This document shows positions 1 to 9,696 of a stretch of 64,000 nucleotides of DNA, in pieces. Position numbers and translations under genes: made by a program. This DNA comes from Chitinophagales bacterium (GTDB lineage Bacteria; Bacteroidota; Bacteroidia; Chitinophagales; Saprospiraceae), in contig JAFLBP010000004.1 of the NCBI GenBank assembly GCA_017303875.1, forward strand, positions 124,001 through 188,000. Reading direction: 5' to 3'. The stretch's first letter is position 1. Every line of letters begins with the position of its first letter. The notes under the pieces are model-generated. The model saw nothing but the letters and a program-made list of their open reading frames with translations, had not been told where the DNA came from and did no database searches.

Positions 1-2
1 AT

Positions 3-1082
3 CGTGCCGAAGGCGAATTCACGGTGCTGGGCGATCTGCCGGTTTCGGCCCGCAGCTATTCCGATCCCGCTCCGCTGGCAAGTTCCAATTATTACAAAGT
101 GGTAGCGCTTGATAAAGGGAATAATCCGAATGAGTCGCTTGTAAAATTATCGCAACTTTCTGATAATCAGGCGCCCAATACACCTGGCGGCCTGACTGCG
201 CAAGTGGATGAAAAGGGTTTGGTAAAACTTTCGTGGACAAAGAATACGGAAGCTGATCTTTCCGGTTATCGTCTATTTTACTCGAACAGTCCGGATGGTG
301 ATTTTTCTCCCTTGTATGGTTATGTTATCACAGAAAACAAGTTCGAGCACCAACTCGAATTAAAAGTACTCGGCAAAAAAGTGTACTATAAAATTCTCGC
401 CACCGACCTGCGCGAAAACGACTCCCCGCTGAGTGCGGCGGTGTTTGTGGATCGGCCGGATGTTATTCCGCCGGCCCGCCCGGTTTTGAACAAAGTGGAT
501 CCTATGCCCATTGGGGTGATACTGCAATGGACCAAAAGCAGCAGCGACGACGTGGTGCGCCATGAGGTGCAACGGCAGGTGAGAAGTGCAACAAGTTGGC
601 AAACGGTTGCCACTTTTCCGCAGAGTTCGCCCACGGTGCAAATGATTGATTCCTCGCATACCGGCACTTCGGAGTATTCCTATCGCATTCTGGCCTTCGA
701 CCAGGGCGGTCTGGCTTCCTCGTCGTCGGTAATTGACGTAAAACCATCCCGCACCAATATTGACACCATTATGGAGTTCAAGGTATTCACCGCCGTGGAG
801 GGCATGCAAAAGCAGGCCAAACTGCAATGGGAATACAAGGGCGACAGCGAGGCCGGCGAATTTCATATTTATCGGGGCAAAGCAAGCGGTCAGCCGATTT
901 TCTATGCCATGCAAAAGATTAAAAAGGAAGACATTGTCATAGATCCGATCACCAAGCGGGCCACGTTTTTCTACCGCGACAAGACCATTGATCCGGGCGA
1001 AAGCTATCGCTATCGCGTGTTGGCCAAGTTTCCTGACGGAAGCAGCTCGCCTTTGTCGGCGCCTGTACCATTTGTATATTAA
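3..1082 (+). CDS. Fibronectin type III repeat protein, 5' end cut off by the window
   Basis: The reading frame is open from base 3, so the start lies upstream of the window; the GTG at 24 is internal. The visible 359 residues are a chain of about four fibronectin-III-like beta domains, each ending in a tyrosine-corner signature such as YYKVVALD, VYYKILATD, YSYRILAFD and YRYRVLAKF, separated by proline-rich joints (PPARPVL). Such domains serve as spacers or binding modules in secreted proteins. No T9SS C-terminal sorting domain follows the last domain; the protein simply stops after FVY. The next gene begins 35 bases downstream on the same strand and also encodes a surface protein, so the two may be co-transcribed. 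Ligand and function cannot be told. Confidence 0.8.
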   Translation, partial: RAEGEFTVLGDLPVSARSYSDPAPLASSNYYKVVALDKGNNPNESLVKLSQLSDNQAPNTPGGLTAQVDEKGLVKLSWTKNTEADLSGYRLFYSNSPDGDFSPLYGYVITENKFEHQLELKVLGKKVYYKILATDLRENDSPLSAAVFVDRPDVIPPARPVLNKVDPMPIGVILQWTKSSSDDVVRHEVQRQVRSATSWQTVATFPQSSPTVQMIDSSHTGTSEYSYRILAFDQGGLASSSSVIDVKPSRTNIDTIMEFKVFTAVEGMQKQAKLQWEYKGDSEAGEFHIYRGKASGQPIFYAMQKIKKEDIVIDPITKRATFFYRDKTIDPGESYRYRVLAKFPDGSSSPLSAPVPFVY

Positions 1083-1117
1083 ACTCACCCAAATTCTGGT
1101 ATAAATACCTTCTAACC

Positions 1118-4100
1118 ATGCGTTATTTCATTGCTTTTTTATGCGTGCTCTCTTTCGCCATGAAAGCCGCCGCGCAGTCGGGCTTTAGCGCCCCGGCGAG
1201 TTTGTTCTATATTGGCGCTGATGTATGCGGTCAGGAGCCACAGAGTCAGTTTGTGTTGCTGCGCGTCGGCAACCAGAACTGGAAATTTGGTTCCGCAAAT
1301 CCGGTATTGCAATCATATTGCCCCGGCAACAACATTACGCGCAGCGTTACCGCTTACAGCAACAATGCAGCGGCCATTGCTACGCTGAATGCCGCAACCA
1401 ACAATTGTTCGGGGCCGGTTTTCCGCAGCCTGCTGAACCCGCCCTACGATGGTATGGCGCCTGCAGGCTCCGTTATTCTGCTCTTTGTCAGCAGCAACCC
1501 CGATCTGAGCGGCATGAATCCTTTTACTTTTTTTAGTTTGTGTGGCGGCGCTCCGGTTTTGGTGGTTTTTGGTAATTATACCGGTGGTGATCCGTTTTTT
1601 AACAATAACCAGAACTACAATGCCTCCTGTGGCGCATTTTCGGCAGTTACCTTCAAAGGCAGCACATTTTCGCAGCAGGAATTGTATGAACCATTAAAAT
1701 TAGCCAATAAAAACGGCGCTTTTGTTGCCATAGATCAGGATAAAACCATCCGATATGGCGTTTCCGACAATTGTGCTTGTTTGGGTCTGACTTGTCCGCA
1801 AGGCCCGACAATACAATTCAGCGGCGATCTTGACATTTGCGAAGGACAAACCACAACGATTACTGCCAATGCGGGTGCAGGGTATAATTATATCTGGAGC
1901 ACAGGCGCTACAACGGCTTCCATACAGGTCAAGCCGGATGTGTCTGCCAACTATTATGTGACAGTTAGTTCACCGGCGAATCCCTTGTGTGAGCGTTCGG
2001 CAAAAGTGAGGGTGGAGGTATTTAACAAGCCTGAAGTCAGCTTAACGGCACTTAATGGAACAGGAGGAACGGCCTGTTTAGGGCAAACGGTGTTTTTGGA
2101 TGCTGACATTGAAGCCATACAGAGCTCATACACAGAACAATGGAGTCCGCCGCATTCAGGCGTAAGCATTGCTCCAAATCATTCCTTTGTGCTGAATCAA
2201 CAGAGTGCGGGTGTGTATACCCATACATTAACTACGCCGGGCGGCTGTGTATTTACCACTACCCTCGACGTAACCTTTCCCACACCTTTTCCGGTAAAGG
2301 TATGTACCAATGCGCCCCTGTGTGCCGGTGACCCTTTAAGCCTGGAGGCTTCTGCACAGGGGACGCAATATCAATGGAGTGGCCCGGGCGGATTCACCGC
2401 CAATGGCCCTGTACAAGGAATTAATGCTCCGGAAAGCGGAACGTATGCCGTTACCGTTACAGATGCACAGGGTTGCACAGGTACCGGTTCGGCGATTGTA
2501 GTAATTAAGTCCTGTACCGGTTTGGTGCTTGGCGCTACGGCTGCGACGACCAATACTACCTGTGGGTTGAACAATGGTGCTGTGGCAATCACTGCTAATG
2601 GTGGTGAAGATCCCTATACTTACGATTGGTCGCACATACCCGGAGCCGGGCAGGGGGCCGCATATAACAATTTGTCTCCGGGCACCTACACGGTAACCGT
2701 GGGTGATGCTTCGGGTTCAACGGTGGTAGTTGTTGCCGTGGTGGCAGGCAGTACTGCGGTTCAGGCAAGCGCTTCGGCTCAAGCGACGAGCTGCGCCTTA
2801 AACAACGGCGCGATAAACCTGAGCGTAAGTGGCGGCACCCCATCGTATACCTATAACTGGGCGGACATCAGTACGACACCAGAGCCACAAAATCGCAGTG
2901 ATCTGGCGCCGGGTACCTACCAGGTTACGGTAACAGATGTGCACAATTGCAGTGCAACGGCCAGTGCGAGCGTGGCATCTTCAACCGGCGCGAGCATAAC
3001 GGCAGTAGTTACGCCGGTCAGTTGTTTTGGCGGCAGCAATGGGGCAATTGATGTCAGCGTGAGTGGCGGCGCATCGCCTTACAGCTATAATTGGGCCGAT
3101 CTTTCCGCTAATCCGGAGCCACAGGATCGAAGCAATTTGAATAGCGCGGTGTATTCCCTGACGGTCACGGCTGCCAATGGCTGCACGGCCACGGCGAGTT
3201 ATGGCGTGAACCAGCCTGCTGCGCTGCAATTATCGGCGAGCAGTGTTAATGCCTCCTGCAACCTGTCAAATGGCAGCATCAACCTTGCTGCAAGCGGTGG
3301 AAGCGGTGCTTATAATTATGACTGGGCTGATCTGAGTGGCAACAACAACCCACAAAATCGAACTGCGCTTGCAGCGGGTCTGTACACCGTGACGCTCAGT
3401 GATGCCAATGCTTGCACCACGAGCCTTAGCCGGACGCTGACGCAAAGTGGCGTGCCGGGCTTAAATGCCGTGGTGTCGCCGGTTGTTTGTTTTAATACTG
3501 CAACGGGGGCTATACAGGTAAGTTCAAGCGGTGGTTTACCCCCATATACTTACAACTGGGCCGATCTGAATACCAACAATGAGCCTGAGGACAGAACAGC
3601 CCTCGCAGCCGGCACATACACCCTTACCCTTAGTGATGCGGCTGCCTGTACGGTTTCGGCAACCTGGACGGTCACTCAGCCGACAAGCGCCCTAAGCGCT
3701 ACGCTGACGCCCGGGAATCCGACCTGTGGCAGCAGTAACGGTGCCATCAGTACGGCTGTAAGCGGTGGTTCCGGAGGCTATACTTTCGATTGGGCCGATC
3801 TGAGCGGAAGTAATGATCCGCAAAATCGCAGCAATATTCCCGCAGGGAATTATACCGTAACAATCACCGACAGCGGAGGTTGTACAATTACCCGAAGTAC
3901 AACCTTAATCGGGCAGGGTGGGTTCACCTTATCTACCGTTGTGACAAATGTAGCATGCAATGGGGGGATTACAGGCGCGATAAACCTCATCGTAAATGGT
4001 GGAACAGCACCATTTACTTATAACTGGGCCGATATTACTAATGGCACAGAACCGGAAGATCGTGTCAATCTGTTTGCGAATACATACAGCGTGACCGTTA

Positions 4101-5437
4101 CTTCGGCAAACGGTTGTACGGCAACCGGGTCTTGGGCGATCACACAACCGGCTCCCTTAAATGTAAGTTTCGCGTTAGTGCATACTGCCTGCGGATTGGC
4201 AAACGGCGCTGCAACCGCTCTTGCGACGGGTGGTGTAGCACCTTATCAGTATAATTGGGAATTAATTCCCGGAACCAATAACCCGACGATCATTGACAGC
4301 CTTCCGGAAGGCGGCTATATGATTACCGTTAGCGACGCGAATGGATGTACAAAAACAGGAAATGCCGTGATTAATGGCAGTATCCCAGTCAGCTTATCAA
4401 GCAGCGTTACCCATACCTCCTGCGGCAACAACAATGGCGCGATTACGGTAAATGCCAGCGGCGGCGGAACCTTTGCAGGGCAAAACCTGACTTACGCGTA
4501 CGATTGGGCGCATATTCCCGGAAATTCCAATGTGCCAAACCAGACGAATTTATGGGGAGCTACTTTCCACTTGACAGTGACGGCTTCTACAGGTTGTACT
4601 GCTTCTGGTAGTTGGGTGGTGGAGGGGTCTATGCCGGTAACAGCTACAGCAACAATAACCCATACGGTATGTAATGAGCGCAATGGGGCTATTGATTTAT
4701 CTGTAAGTGGCGGTACTGCCGGCGGAAATAATAATCCGACTTATAGTTTTCTGTGGTCGTATGCAAGTTCAACAACTGAAGATCTGGAAGAAATTAGTGC
4801 AGGTACCTATACGGTTACGATCAGTTCGAGTGCTGGTTGCTCTAAGGTTAAATCCTGGGTGGTTAACAGTTCAGTAGGCCCACCAAATGTGAATGGCACC
4901 GTAACGAATCCAACAGGGGGCAATCAAAACGGGAGCATTACCTTAAACGTTAGCGGAGGGCAATCGCCATATACCTATCTTTGGTCTACCGGGGCGACTA
5001 CTCCAAATCTGACAAATCTTGGTTCGGGAACGTATTTTGTAACTGTTACGGGAAATAATAACTGTAATCGTGTCCGGGATTTTACATTGGCATCGACCCA
5101 GTCTAATAACGCACAAATTATTCAGGCCGATAAAGTAAATCCGCTGGAGCAGGAATTTACTACTACGAATGTTTCACCTTTTGAGGGGCAAAACATCCTG
5201 GTATTCCCCAATCCGGCCACCCGCCATTTTACAGTAGAATTACCTGAAGCTATTGGGCTTTGCAATATTGATGTTTTTGATAAAACCGGACGCTTGGTTT
5301 TACACAAGCAAGGTGGCGGCAAAGTTAATATAGAGGCTGAATCCTGGGCTGCGGGATTGTATGAGATACGTATCAGTACGCTCGCGGAATCAAAAACACC
5401 GGGCTATGTCTGGCGGCGTATTGAAATTTTAAGGTAA
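1118..5437 (+). CDS. Secreted SprB-repeat protein with T9SS type A sorting domain
   Basis: 1439 residues. A signal peptide (MRYFIAFLCVLSFAMKAAAQ) is followed by a cysteine-containing N-terminal domain, one or two Ig/PKD-like domains around residues 225-460, and eleven SprB-like repeats of about 70-80 residues from roughly 465 to 1320. Repeat signatures are C..NNGAI...SGG, Y.Y.W, GTYTVTVTDA and a closing GC or AC. The last 80 residues form a T9SS type A C-terminal domain (VFPNPATRHFTVEL, DKTGRLV, AGLYEIRI). By family knowledge the protein is exported by Sec and then T9SS and attached to the cell surface, where SprB-type proteins act as adhesins. In many repeats the usual WSNGATT segment is replaced by a WADL...EPQDR stretch. 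The ligand is unknown. Confidence 0.88.
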   Translation: MRYFIAFLCVLSFAMKAAAQSGFSAPASLFYIGADVCGQEPQSQFVLLRVGNQNWKFGSANPVLQSYCPGNNITRSVTAYSNNAAAIATLNAATNNCSGPVFRSLLNPPYDGMAPAGSVILLFVSSNPDLSGMNPFTFFSLCGGAPVLVVFGNYTGGDPFFNNNQNYNASCGAFSAVTFKGSTFSQQELYEPLKLANKNGAFVAIDQDKTIRYGVSDNCACLGLTCPQGPTIQFSGDLDICEGQTTTITANAGAGYNYIWSTGATTASIQVKPDVSANYYVTVSSPANPLCERSAKVRVEVFNKPEVSLTALNGTGGTACLGQTVFLDADIEAIQSSYTEQWSPPHSGVSIAPNHSFVLNQQSAGVYTHTLTTPGGCVFTTTLDVTFPTPFPVKVCTNAPLCAGDPLSLEASAQGTQYQWSGPGGFTANGPVQGINAPESGTYAVTVTDAQGCTGTGSAIVVIKSCTGLVLGATAATTNTTCGLNNGAVAITANGGEDPYTYDWSHIPGAGQGAAYNNLSPGTYTVTVGDASGSTVVVVAVVAGSTAVQASASAQATSCALNNGAINLSVSGGTPSYTYNWADISTTPEPQNRSDLAPGTYQVTVTDVHNCSATASASVASSTGASITAVVTPVSCFGGSNGAIDVSVSGGASPYSYNWADLSANPEPQDRSNLNSAVYSLTVTAANGCTATASYGVNQPAALQLSASSVNASCNLSNGSINLAASGGSGAYNYDWADLSGNNNPQNRTALAAGLYTVTLSDANACTTSLSRTLTQSGVPGLNAVVSPVVCFNTATGAIQVSSSGGLPPYTYNWADLNTNNEPEDRTALAAGTYTLTLSDAAACTVSATWTVTQPTSALSATLTPGNPTCGSSNGAISTAVSGGSGGYTFDWADLSGSNDPQNRSNIPAGNYTVTITDSGGCTITRSTTLIGQGGFTLSTVVTNVACNGGITGAINLIVNGGTAPFTYNWADITNGTEPEDRVNLFANTYSVTVTSANGCTATGSWAITQPAPLNVSFALVHTACGLANGAATALATGGVAPYQYNWELIPGTNNPTIIDSLPEGGYMITVSDANGCTKTGNAVINGSIPVSLSSSVTHTSCGNNNGAITVNASGGGTFAGQNLTYAYDWAHIPGNSNVPNQTNLWGATFHLTVTASTGCTASGSWVVEGSMPVTATATITHTVCNERNGAIDLSVSGGTAGGNNNPTYSFLWSYASSTTEDLEEISAGTYTVTISSSAGCSKVKSWVVNSSVGPPNVNGTVTNPTGGNQNGSITLNVSGGQSPYTYLWSTGATTPNLTNLGSGTYFVTVTGNNNCNRVRDFTLASTQSNNAQIIQADKVNPLEQEFTTTNVSPFEGQNILVFPNPATRHFTVELPEAIGLCNIDVFDKTGRLVLHKQGGGKVNIEAESWAAGLYEIRISTLAESKTPGYVWRRIEILR

Positions 5438-5603
5438 AGTGCCAAAACCCGTTGAATACCGGTGATTATGTTTGCACAGTCACTTAATTGGTTTTCGGAT
5501 GGAAAGGAACCGATCTGGCACACAGAAGGCGCGGAATGCTGTGTTTTTCTGTAATAAGTCCACCAAACCGGGAATGAACCACCGGAGCGAGGCGCCGAAG
5601 ATC

Positions 5604-5724
5604 AATTTCCCGCAGAATTCGCAGATTTACTCGCAGATCGCGCAGATTTTTTTATATCAACGCATACTCAGGCGCAATAGTTCTGCGTATTCTGCGCGTC
5701 AATCTGCGAATTCTGCGGGAAATT
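5604..5724. repeat. Intergenic palindromic element, CGCAGAT type (copy 1)
   Basis: The 428-base gap 5438-5865 has no convincing gene. Its core is an inverted repeat with perfect 24-base arms at 5604-5627 and 5701-5724. The arm begins AATTTCCCGCAGAATTC and contains tandem GCAGAT units. Further imperfect pairing continues inward (CGCAGATCGCGCAGA against TCTGCGTATTCTGCGCG). Transcribed, it would form a long hairpin. The bases 5598-5627 recur exactly at 30241-30270. A small REP-like hairpin (CTTCG/CGAAG, 5836-5853) lies next to the end of the downstream minus-strand gene. Confidence 0.85.
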
Positions 5725-5865
5725 TGAGCATTTGGGTTTATCACGCTGATAAACTTTACATCCCATTTTGCTGATAGACTTCAATCCTAATTGATTGATT
5801 TCCAGATATTAAACTCAATCTCAGAATTGTGGTTCCTTCGTGGCGCAGCGAAGCATTGGACATCC

Positions 5866-7731
5866 TCACTTCTCCGACAACTCCAACCACCGCATCTCTT
5901 TTTCTTCCAGACTTTCCTGCAAAGTACCCAGTTCCGCCGAAAGTTTGCCGGCCTCCTCGGCGCCGAGGTTGTCGCTGTTGAAACGCTCCAGAATTTCCTT
6001 CCGGCGGCTTTCTAACTGCGCCATGTCGCGCTCTAATTTTTTCATTTCATTGCGCTCGGTGTTCGTCAGGCCGGGTTTGGCGGCTGCGGGCGCAGCGGCA
6101 ACGGGGGCCGGACTTTTTTCCTGCGCCTTTCGGTCAAGCTCTTCGGCGCGTTTGCCGGCGCGGTATTCGGCGTAGCTACCGTTGAAATCCTTGATTTTGC
6201 CGCCGCCTTCAAACACAAACAAGTGCTCCACAAGGCGGTCCATGAAGTAGCGGTCGTGCGTGACGATGAGCAGGCAACCGGGATAATCCTGTAAAAAATC
6301 TTCCAGCACCTGCAGGGTGAGCACGTCGAGGTCGTTCGTCGGCTCATCGAGGATGAGGAAGTTGGGGTTTTTCATAATCACGGTGAGCAGGTATAGGCGG
6401 CGGCGCTCACCACCCGACAACTGGCTCACATATACCTGCTGCTGGGCGCGGGAAAAAAGGAATTTTTCGAGCAGCTGGGCCGCCGACAGCTCTTTGCCTT
6501 TTTCGAGGGGAATGTAATCGGCAATGTCGCGGATGACCTCAATGACGCGCTTGTCGTCTTTGAGCTGTATGCCTTCCTGGCGGTAATGGCCGAAGAGGAT
6601 GTTGTCGCCCACCACCACTTTGCCGGTGTCGGGGTCAAGGGTTTCGGTGATGATTTGCAGGAAAGTGGATTTGCCCGCGCCGTTGGGGCCAACGATGCCC
6701 ACGCGCTCGCGGCGTTTGAATTTATAGGTAAAATTGTCGAGCACTTTTTTGGCGCCGTAGCTTTTGCTGACGTTGTGCAGCTCCACAATTTTTCCGCCCA
6801 TCCAGGTTTCTTTGATCTGGATGCTCATTTCCTGGGTCTGTTTTTTCAGGCTGTCGTTGCTTTCTTTGCGGTCGAAATAGGCATCCACGCGGGCTTTGGC
6901 CTTGGTGGTTCGGGCGGCCGGGCTTTTGCGCACCCAGTCGAGTTCGTTTTTGAGCAGTTTTTTCTCGCGCTCGTAAGTAGACGTTTGTACCTCTTCGCGC
7001 AGGGCTTTTTTCTCCAAATAATCGGCGTAAGAGCCTTTGTAGCGGTACAATTGCCCATTATCGAGTTCAATGATGCTGTCGCAGACGTTTTCCAGAAAAT
7101 AGCGGTCGTGCGTCACCATGAACAGCGTGATTCCGGGCTGTTGCAGGTATTCTTCCAGCCACTCGATCATCTCTACGTCGAGGTGGTTGGTCGGTTCATC
7201 GAGGATGATGAAATCGGGTTCTTCGAGCAGCACCTTGACGAGGGCTAAGCGCTTGACTTGTCCGCCGGAGAGGCTGCCCACTTTTTGTTCCATATCTTCG
7301 AGGCGGAAACGGAAGAGCATTTCCTTGGCTTTGGCCTCAAAAGACCAGGCCTGGTGCTCGTCCATGGCGGCCATGGCGTCCTGAAGTTCCTGGGCGTTGT
7401 CGGGGTGGGCGAGGGCGCGTTCGTAGCGACTGACCACGCGCACGAGCGGGTTGGAGTCGTCGAACACGGCGCTCAGGATGTCGAGTCCGGGATGGAAAAC
7501 GGGTTCCTGATCGAGCCAGCCGATGCGGATTTCCTTGCGCAGGGAGATCTTGGCGTTTTCGCCTTCGGAGCCTTCTTTGCCCGCGATAACGCGCATGAGG
7601 GTGGTTTTACCCGAACCGTTTTTGGCGATCAGGCCGATTTTTTGCCCCTTGTCAATATAGAGGTTAATGTTTTTGAAAAGTACTTTTTCACCATAACTTT
7701 TGGTGACATTCTCCAGCGTCAGAAAATTCAT
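5866..7731 (-). CDS. uup: ABC-F family ATPase (Uup-like)
   Basis: 621 residues with two ATP-binding cassettes in one chain and no membrane segments, the ABC-F architecture. Cassette 1 has Walker A AKNGSGKTT (about residues 36-44), signature LSGGQ and Walker B FIILDEPTNHLD. A charged linker of about 80 residues follows (about 245-320). Cassette 2 has Walker A GPNGAGKST near 347, LSGGERRRL and FLILDEPTNDLD. The last 70 residues are a predicted coiled coil (TNTERNEMKKLERDMAQLES), typical of Uup, which binds branched or ribosomal nucleic acid structures; other ABC-F members act on ribosomes. Assignment to Uup rests on that C-terminal coil. It is transcribed divergently from the peptidase gene, with a TACTTTTG box at 7759-7766. 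Confidence 0.88.
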   Translation of the reverse strand: MNFLTLENVTKSYGEKVLFKNINLYIDKGQKIGLIAKNGSGKTTLMRVIAGKEGSEGENAKISLRKEIRIGWLDQEPVFHPGLDILSAVFDDSNPLVRVVSRYERALAHPDNAQELQDAMAAMDEHQAWSFEAKAKEMLFRFRLEDMEQKVGSLSGGQVKRLALVKVLLEEPDFIILDEPTNHLDVEMIEWLEEYLQQPGITLFMVTHDRYFLENVCDSIIELDNGQLYRYKGSYADYLEKKALREEVQTSTYEREKKLLKNELDWVRKSPAARTTKAKARVDAYFDRKESNDSLKKQTQEMSIQIKETWMGGKIVELHNVSKSYGAKKVLDNFTYKFKRRERVGIVGPNGAGKSTFLQIITETLDPDTGKVVVGDNILFGHYRQEGIQLKDDKRVIEVIRDIADYIPLEKGKELSAAQLLEKFLFSRAQQQVYVSQLSGGERRRLYLLTVIMKNPNFLILDEPTNDLDVLTLQVLEDFLQDYPGCLLIVTHDRYFMDRLVEHLFVFEGGGKIKDFNGSYAEYRAGKRAEELDRKAQEKSPAPVAAAPAAAKPGLTNTERNEMKKLERDMAQLESRRKEILERFNSDNLGAEEAGKLSAELGTLQESLEEKEMRWLELSEK

Positions 7732-7758
7732 AAAGGGGGCAATTTTTTAAAAGCCGCA

Positions 7759-7766
7759 CAAAAGTA
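7759..7766 (-). promoter_or_regulatory. Bacteroidota -7 box (TACTTTTG) for the ABC-F gene
   Basis: Reading the minus strand, TACTTTTG matches the TAnnTTTG consensus of the Bacteroidota primary sigma factor. It lies 27 bases upstream of the ATG at 7731. No clear -33 TTTG was seen. Confidence 0.55.
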
Positions 7767-7791
7767 GACCGAAATTTAATTTCCGGCTGCA

Positions 7792-7799
7792 TACATTTG
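7792..7799 (+). promoter_or_regulatory. Bacteroidota -7 box (TACATTTG) for the M1 peptidase
   Basis: TACATTTG matches TAnnTTTG and ends 28 bases before the ATG at 7828. With the minus-strand box at 7759-7766 it forms a compact divergent promoter region. No clear -33 element. Confidence 0.55.
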
Positions 7800-7827
7800 T
7801 CGCAGATTACATTTCAACATCATAATC

Positions 7828-9696
7828 ATGCGATTTCTTTTCCTGTTTTTACTGCTTTCTGTTGGCCTCCGGAGCTTTGCACAAGCGCCCGGCAGTGCAC
7901 TTTTTCGTCACCGAAACCTCGAAAAGGCCTATGAAAAAGGCAGCCGTTCCAACGACGGCACGCCCGGCCCTAAATATTGGCAAAACCGCTCCATATACAA
8001 TATTGAAGCCCGTTTGGAGCCAAAATCGCGGCGTTTACACGGTGTAGCGACCATTAAGTACAAAAACAACAGCCCCGACACCCTTAAAAATTTCATCTTC
8101 AAACTCGCCCACGACCGCTACCGCAAAGGCAGCCTGCGCGACTTCGATGTGACGCCCTCCGATGTAACGGATGATGGCGTACTGATTACCGAATTAAAAA
8201 TGAACGGCACGGAAGTTGACCTCGCCAAACGCCGCCGGGGCAATACGCAGCTGCGCCTCGACCTGCGTACGAACCCCATCGTGCCAGGCGCGGAGACAAC
8301 TTTTAATGTCAGCTGGGCCTACACGCTGCCTGCCGGCGAAGACGCCGCGCGTGAGTGCGTGTGCGACAGCACGACTTTTTTTATTCCTTACTGGTACCCC
8401 GAAGTGGCGGTGTACGACGATGTTCACGGCTGGGCGCAAACGCCTTACAGCGGGCAGCAGGAGTTTTACCACGATTTCTCCGACTACGACGTGACCATTA
8501 CCGTGCCGCGTGGTTTCCACGTGTGGGCTACGGGCGAATGGCAAAATCCGGAAGAAATCATGGAGCCGATTTATGTGGAGCGCTGGAAACGCGCGCATAC
8601 TTCGGATGAAGTATCATCTATTTTCAGCCTTAAAGAATTGCAGCGCGGCGGCATTTACAAAGCGCAGGCACAACACCGCTACCGCTTTAAGGCCACCGAC
8701 GTGCCCGACTTCGCTTTCGCAAGTACCAACCATTACAACTGGGATGCGGTGAGTGTGCAGGTGGATGACCAAACCAAACGCCGTACCTTTATCAGCGCCG
8801 TGTACGATACCGCCTCAACCGATTACCGCGAGGTGGCGCGTATTGCGGCCGATGGCATTCGCCTGATGAGCACCTGGCAGCCCGGGTATCCGTTCCCATA
8901 CCCGGTGATGACCGTTTTTAACGGCAACGACGGCATGGAATACCCGATGATGTGCAACGACGTGAGCACCAAACCCAATTCGGCAATGGGGCTGACTGTG
9001 CATGAAATTTCGCACACTTATTTTCCCTTTATGATGGGGATAAATGAGCAGGAATACGCCTGGATGGATGAGGGCTGGGCGGCCTTTTTTGATTACCTGC
9101 TAACCGACTCGCTGAGTAACCACAAATTAGGCGGTGTGCGCAATTTCTCGGCAATTGCCGGCAGCGACGTGGATGTGCCCCTGATGGTGCGCTCCAGCAA
9201 CCTCAGTTCGGCCTACCGCAATTCCTCGTACCAGCGTCCTTCGCAGGCATATTTTACCTTGCTCGACGAGTTGGGCTATGAAACCTTTAACAAGTGTATG
9301 AAAACCTATATGGATACCTGGAAAGGCAAACACCCGATTCCGTATGATTTTTTCTACACCTGGAACCGTGTTTCGGGTCAAAACCTCGACTGGTTCTGGA
9401 AGCCCTGGTTTTTTGAATGGTCCTATCCGGATCTGAAATTAGAGCCGGTTGCGGCAAAATCGGGGAAAAAAGCGCAGGAAATTCGCGTCACCCGCGTGGG
9501 CAACCTGCCCGTGCCTGTTCACGTCGAAGTGACGTATACTGATGGCTCAAAACAGATCTTCCACGAGCGCCCCTCCTTCTGGAAAAACGGTGCCACGGAA
9601 TGCCGTTTTACAGCCGATAAAAACAAAACGATCAAGTCCGTCAAGCTGGGTAAAACCACTATCCCGGACGTTACGCCGAAAAACAACGAGTTTTAA
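7828..9696 (+). CDS. Secreted M1-family zinc metallopeptidase
   Basis: 622 residues beginning with a signal peptide (MRFLFLFLLLSVGLRSFAQA). The zinc site is plain: HEISH at 392-396 and the third ligand Glu415 in WMDEGWA, giving HExxH-18-E as in M1 (gluzincin) aminopeptidases. The usual exopeptidase motif GxMEN is altered to NDGMEYP near residue 367-372, which may change the amino-terminus preference. The N-terminal 200 residues resemble the beta-saddle domain of M1 enzymes (IEARLEPKSRRLHGVATI). There is no T9SS domain, so the protein is probably periplasmic or outer-membrane associated. It has its own promoter box. The substrate cannot be told from sequence. Confidence 0.85.
   Translation: MRFLFLFLLLSVGLRSFAQAPGSALFRHRNLEKAYEKGSRSNDGTPGPKYWQNRSIYNIEARLEPKSRRLHGVATIKYKNNSPDTLKNFIFKLAHDRYRKGSLRDFDVTPSDVTDDGVLITELKMNGTEVDLAKRRRGNTQLRLDLRTNPIVPGAETTFNVSWAYTLPAGEDAARECVCDSTTFFIPYWYPEVAVYDDVHGWAQTPYSGQQEFYHDFSDYDVTITVPRGFHVWATGEWQNPEEIMEPIYVERWKRAHTSDEVSSIFSLKELQRGGIYKAQAQHRYRFKATDVPDFAFASTNHYNWDAVSVQVDDQTKRRTFISAVYDTASTDYREVARIAADGIRLMSTWQPGYPFPYPVMTVFNGNDGMEYPMMCNDVSTKPNSAMGLTVHEISHTYFPFMMGINEQEYAWMDEGWAAFFDYLLTDSLSNHKLGGVRNFSAIAGSDVDVPLMVRSSNLSSAYRNSSYQRPSQAYFTLLDELGYETFNKCMKTYMDTWKGKHPIPYDFFYTWNRVSGQNLDWFWKPWFFEWSYPDLKLEPVAAKSGKKAQEIRVTRVGNLPVPVHVEVTYTDGSKQIFHERPSFWKNGATECRFTADKNKTIKSVKLGKTTIPDVTPKNNEF

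Noticed and set aside
360..1088. Long minus-strand open frame opposite the FN3 protein
   Set aside because: It is a mirror of the coding frame with arginine/histidine-rich, domain-free sequence; the plus-strand frame has clear FN3 signatures.
2500..5080. Regularly spaced similar DNA blocks that might suggest a repeat array such as CRISPR
   Set aside because: The period (about 220-240 bases) and open frame match the protein repeats of an SprB-type adhesin; no short identical direct repeats with unique spacers occur.
5472..5774. 100-codon frame in the gap after the SprB-repeat protein
   Set aside because: It runs straight through the palindromic element and its translation is driven by the repeat sequence.
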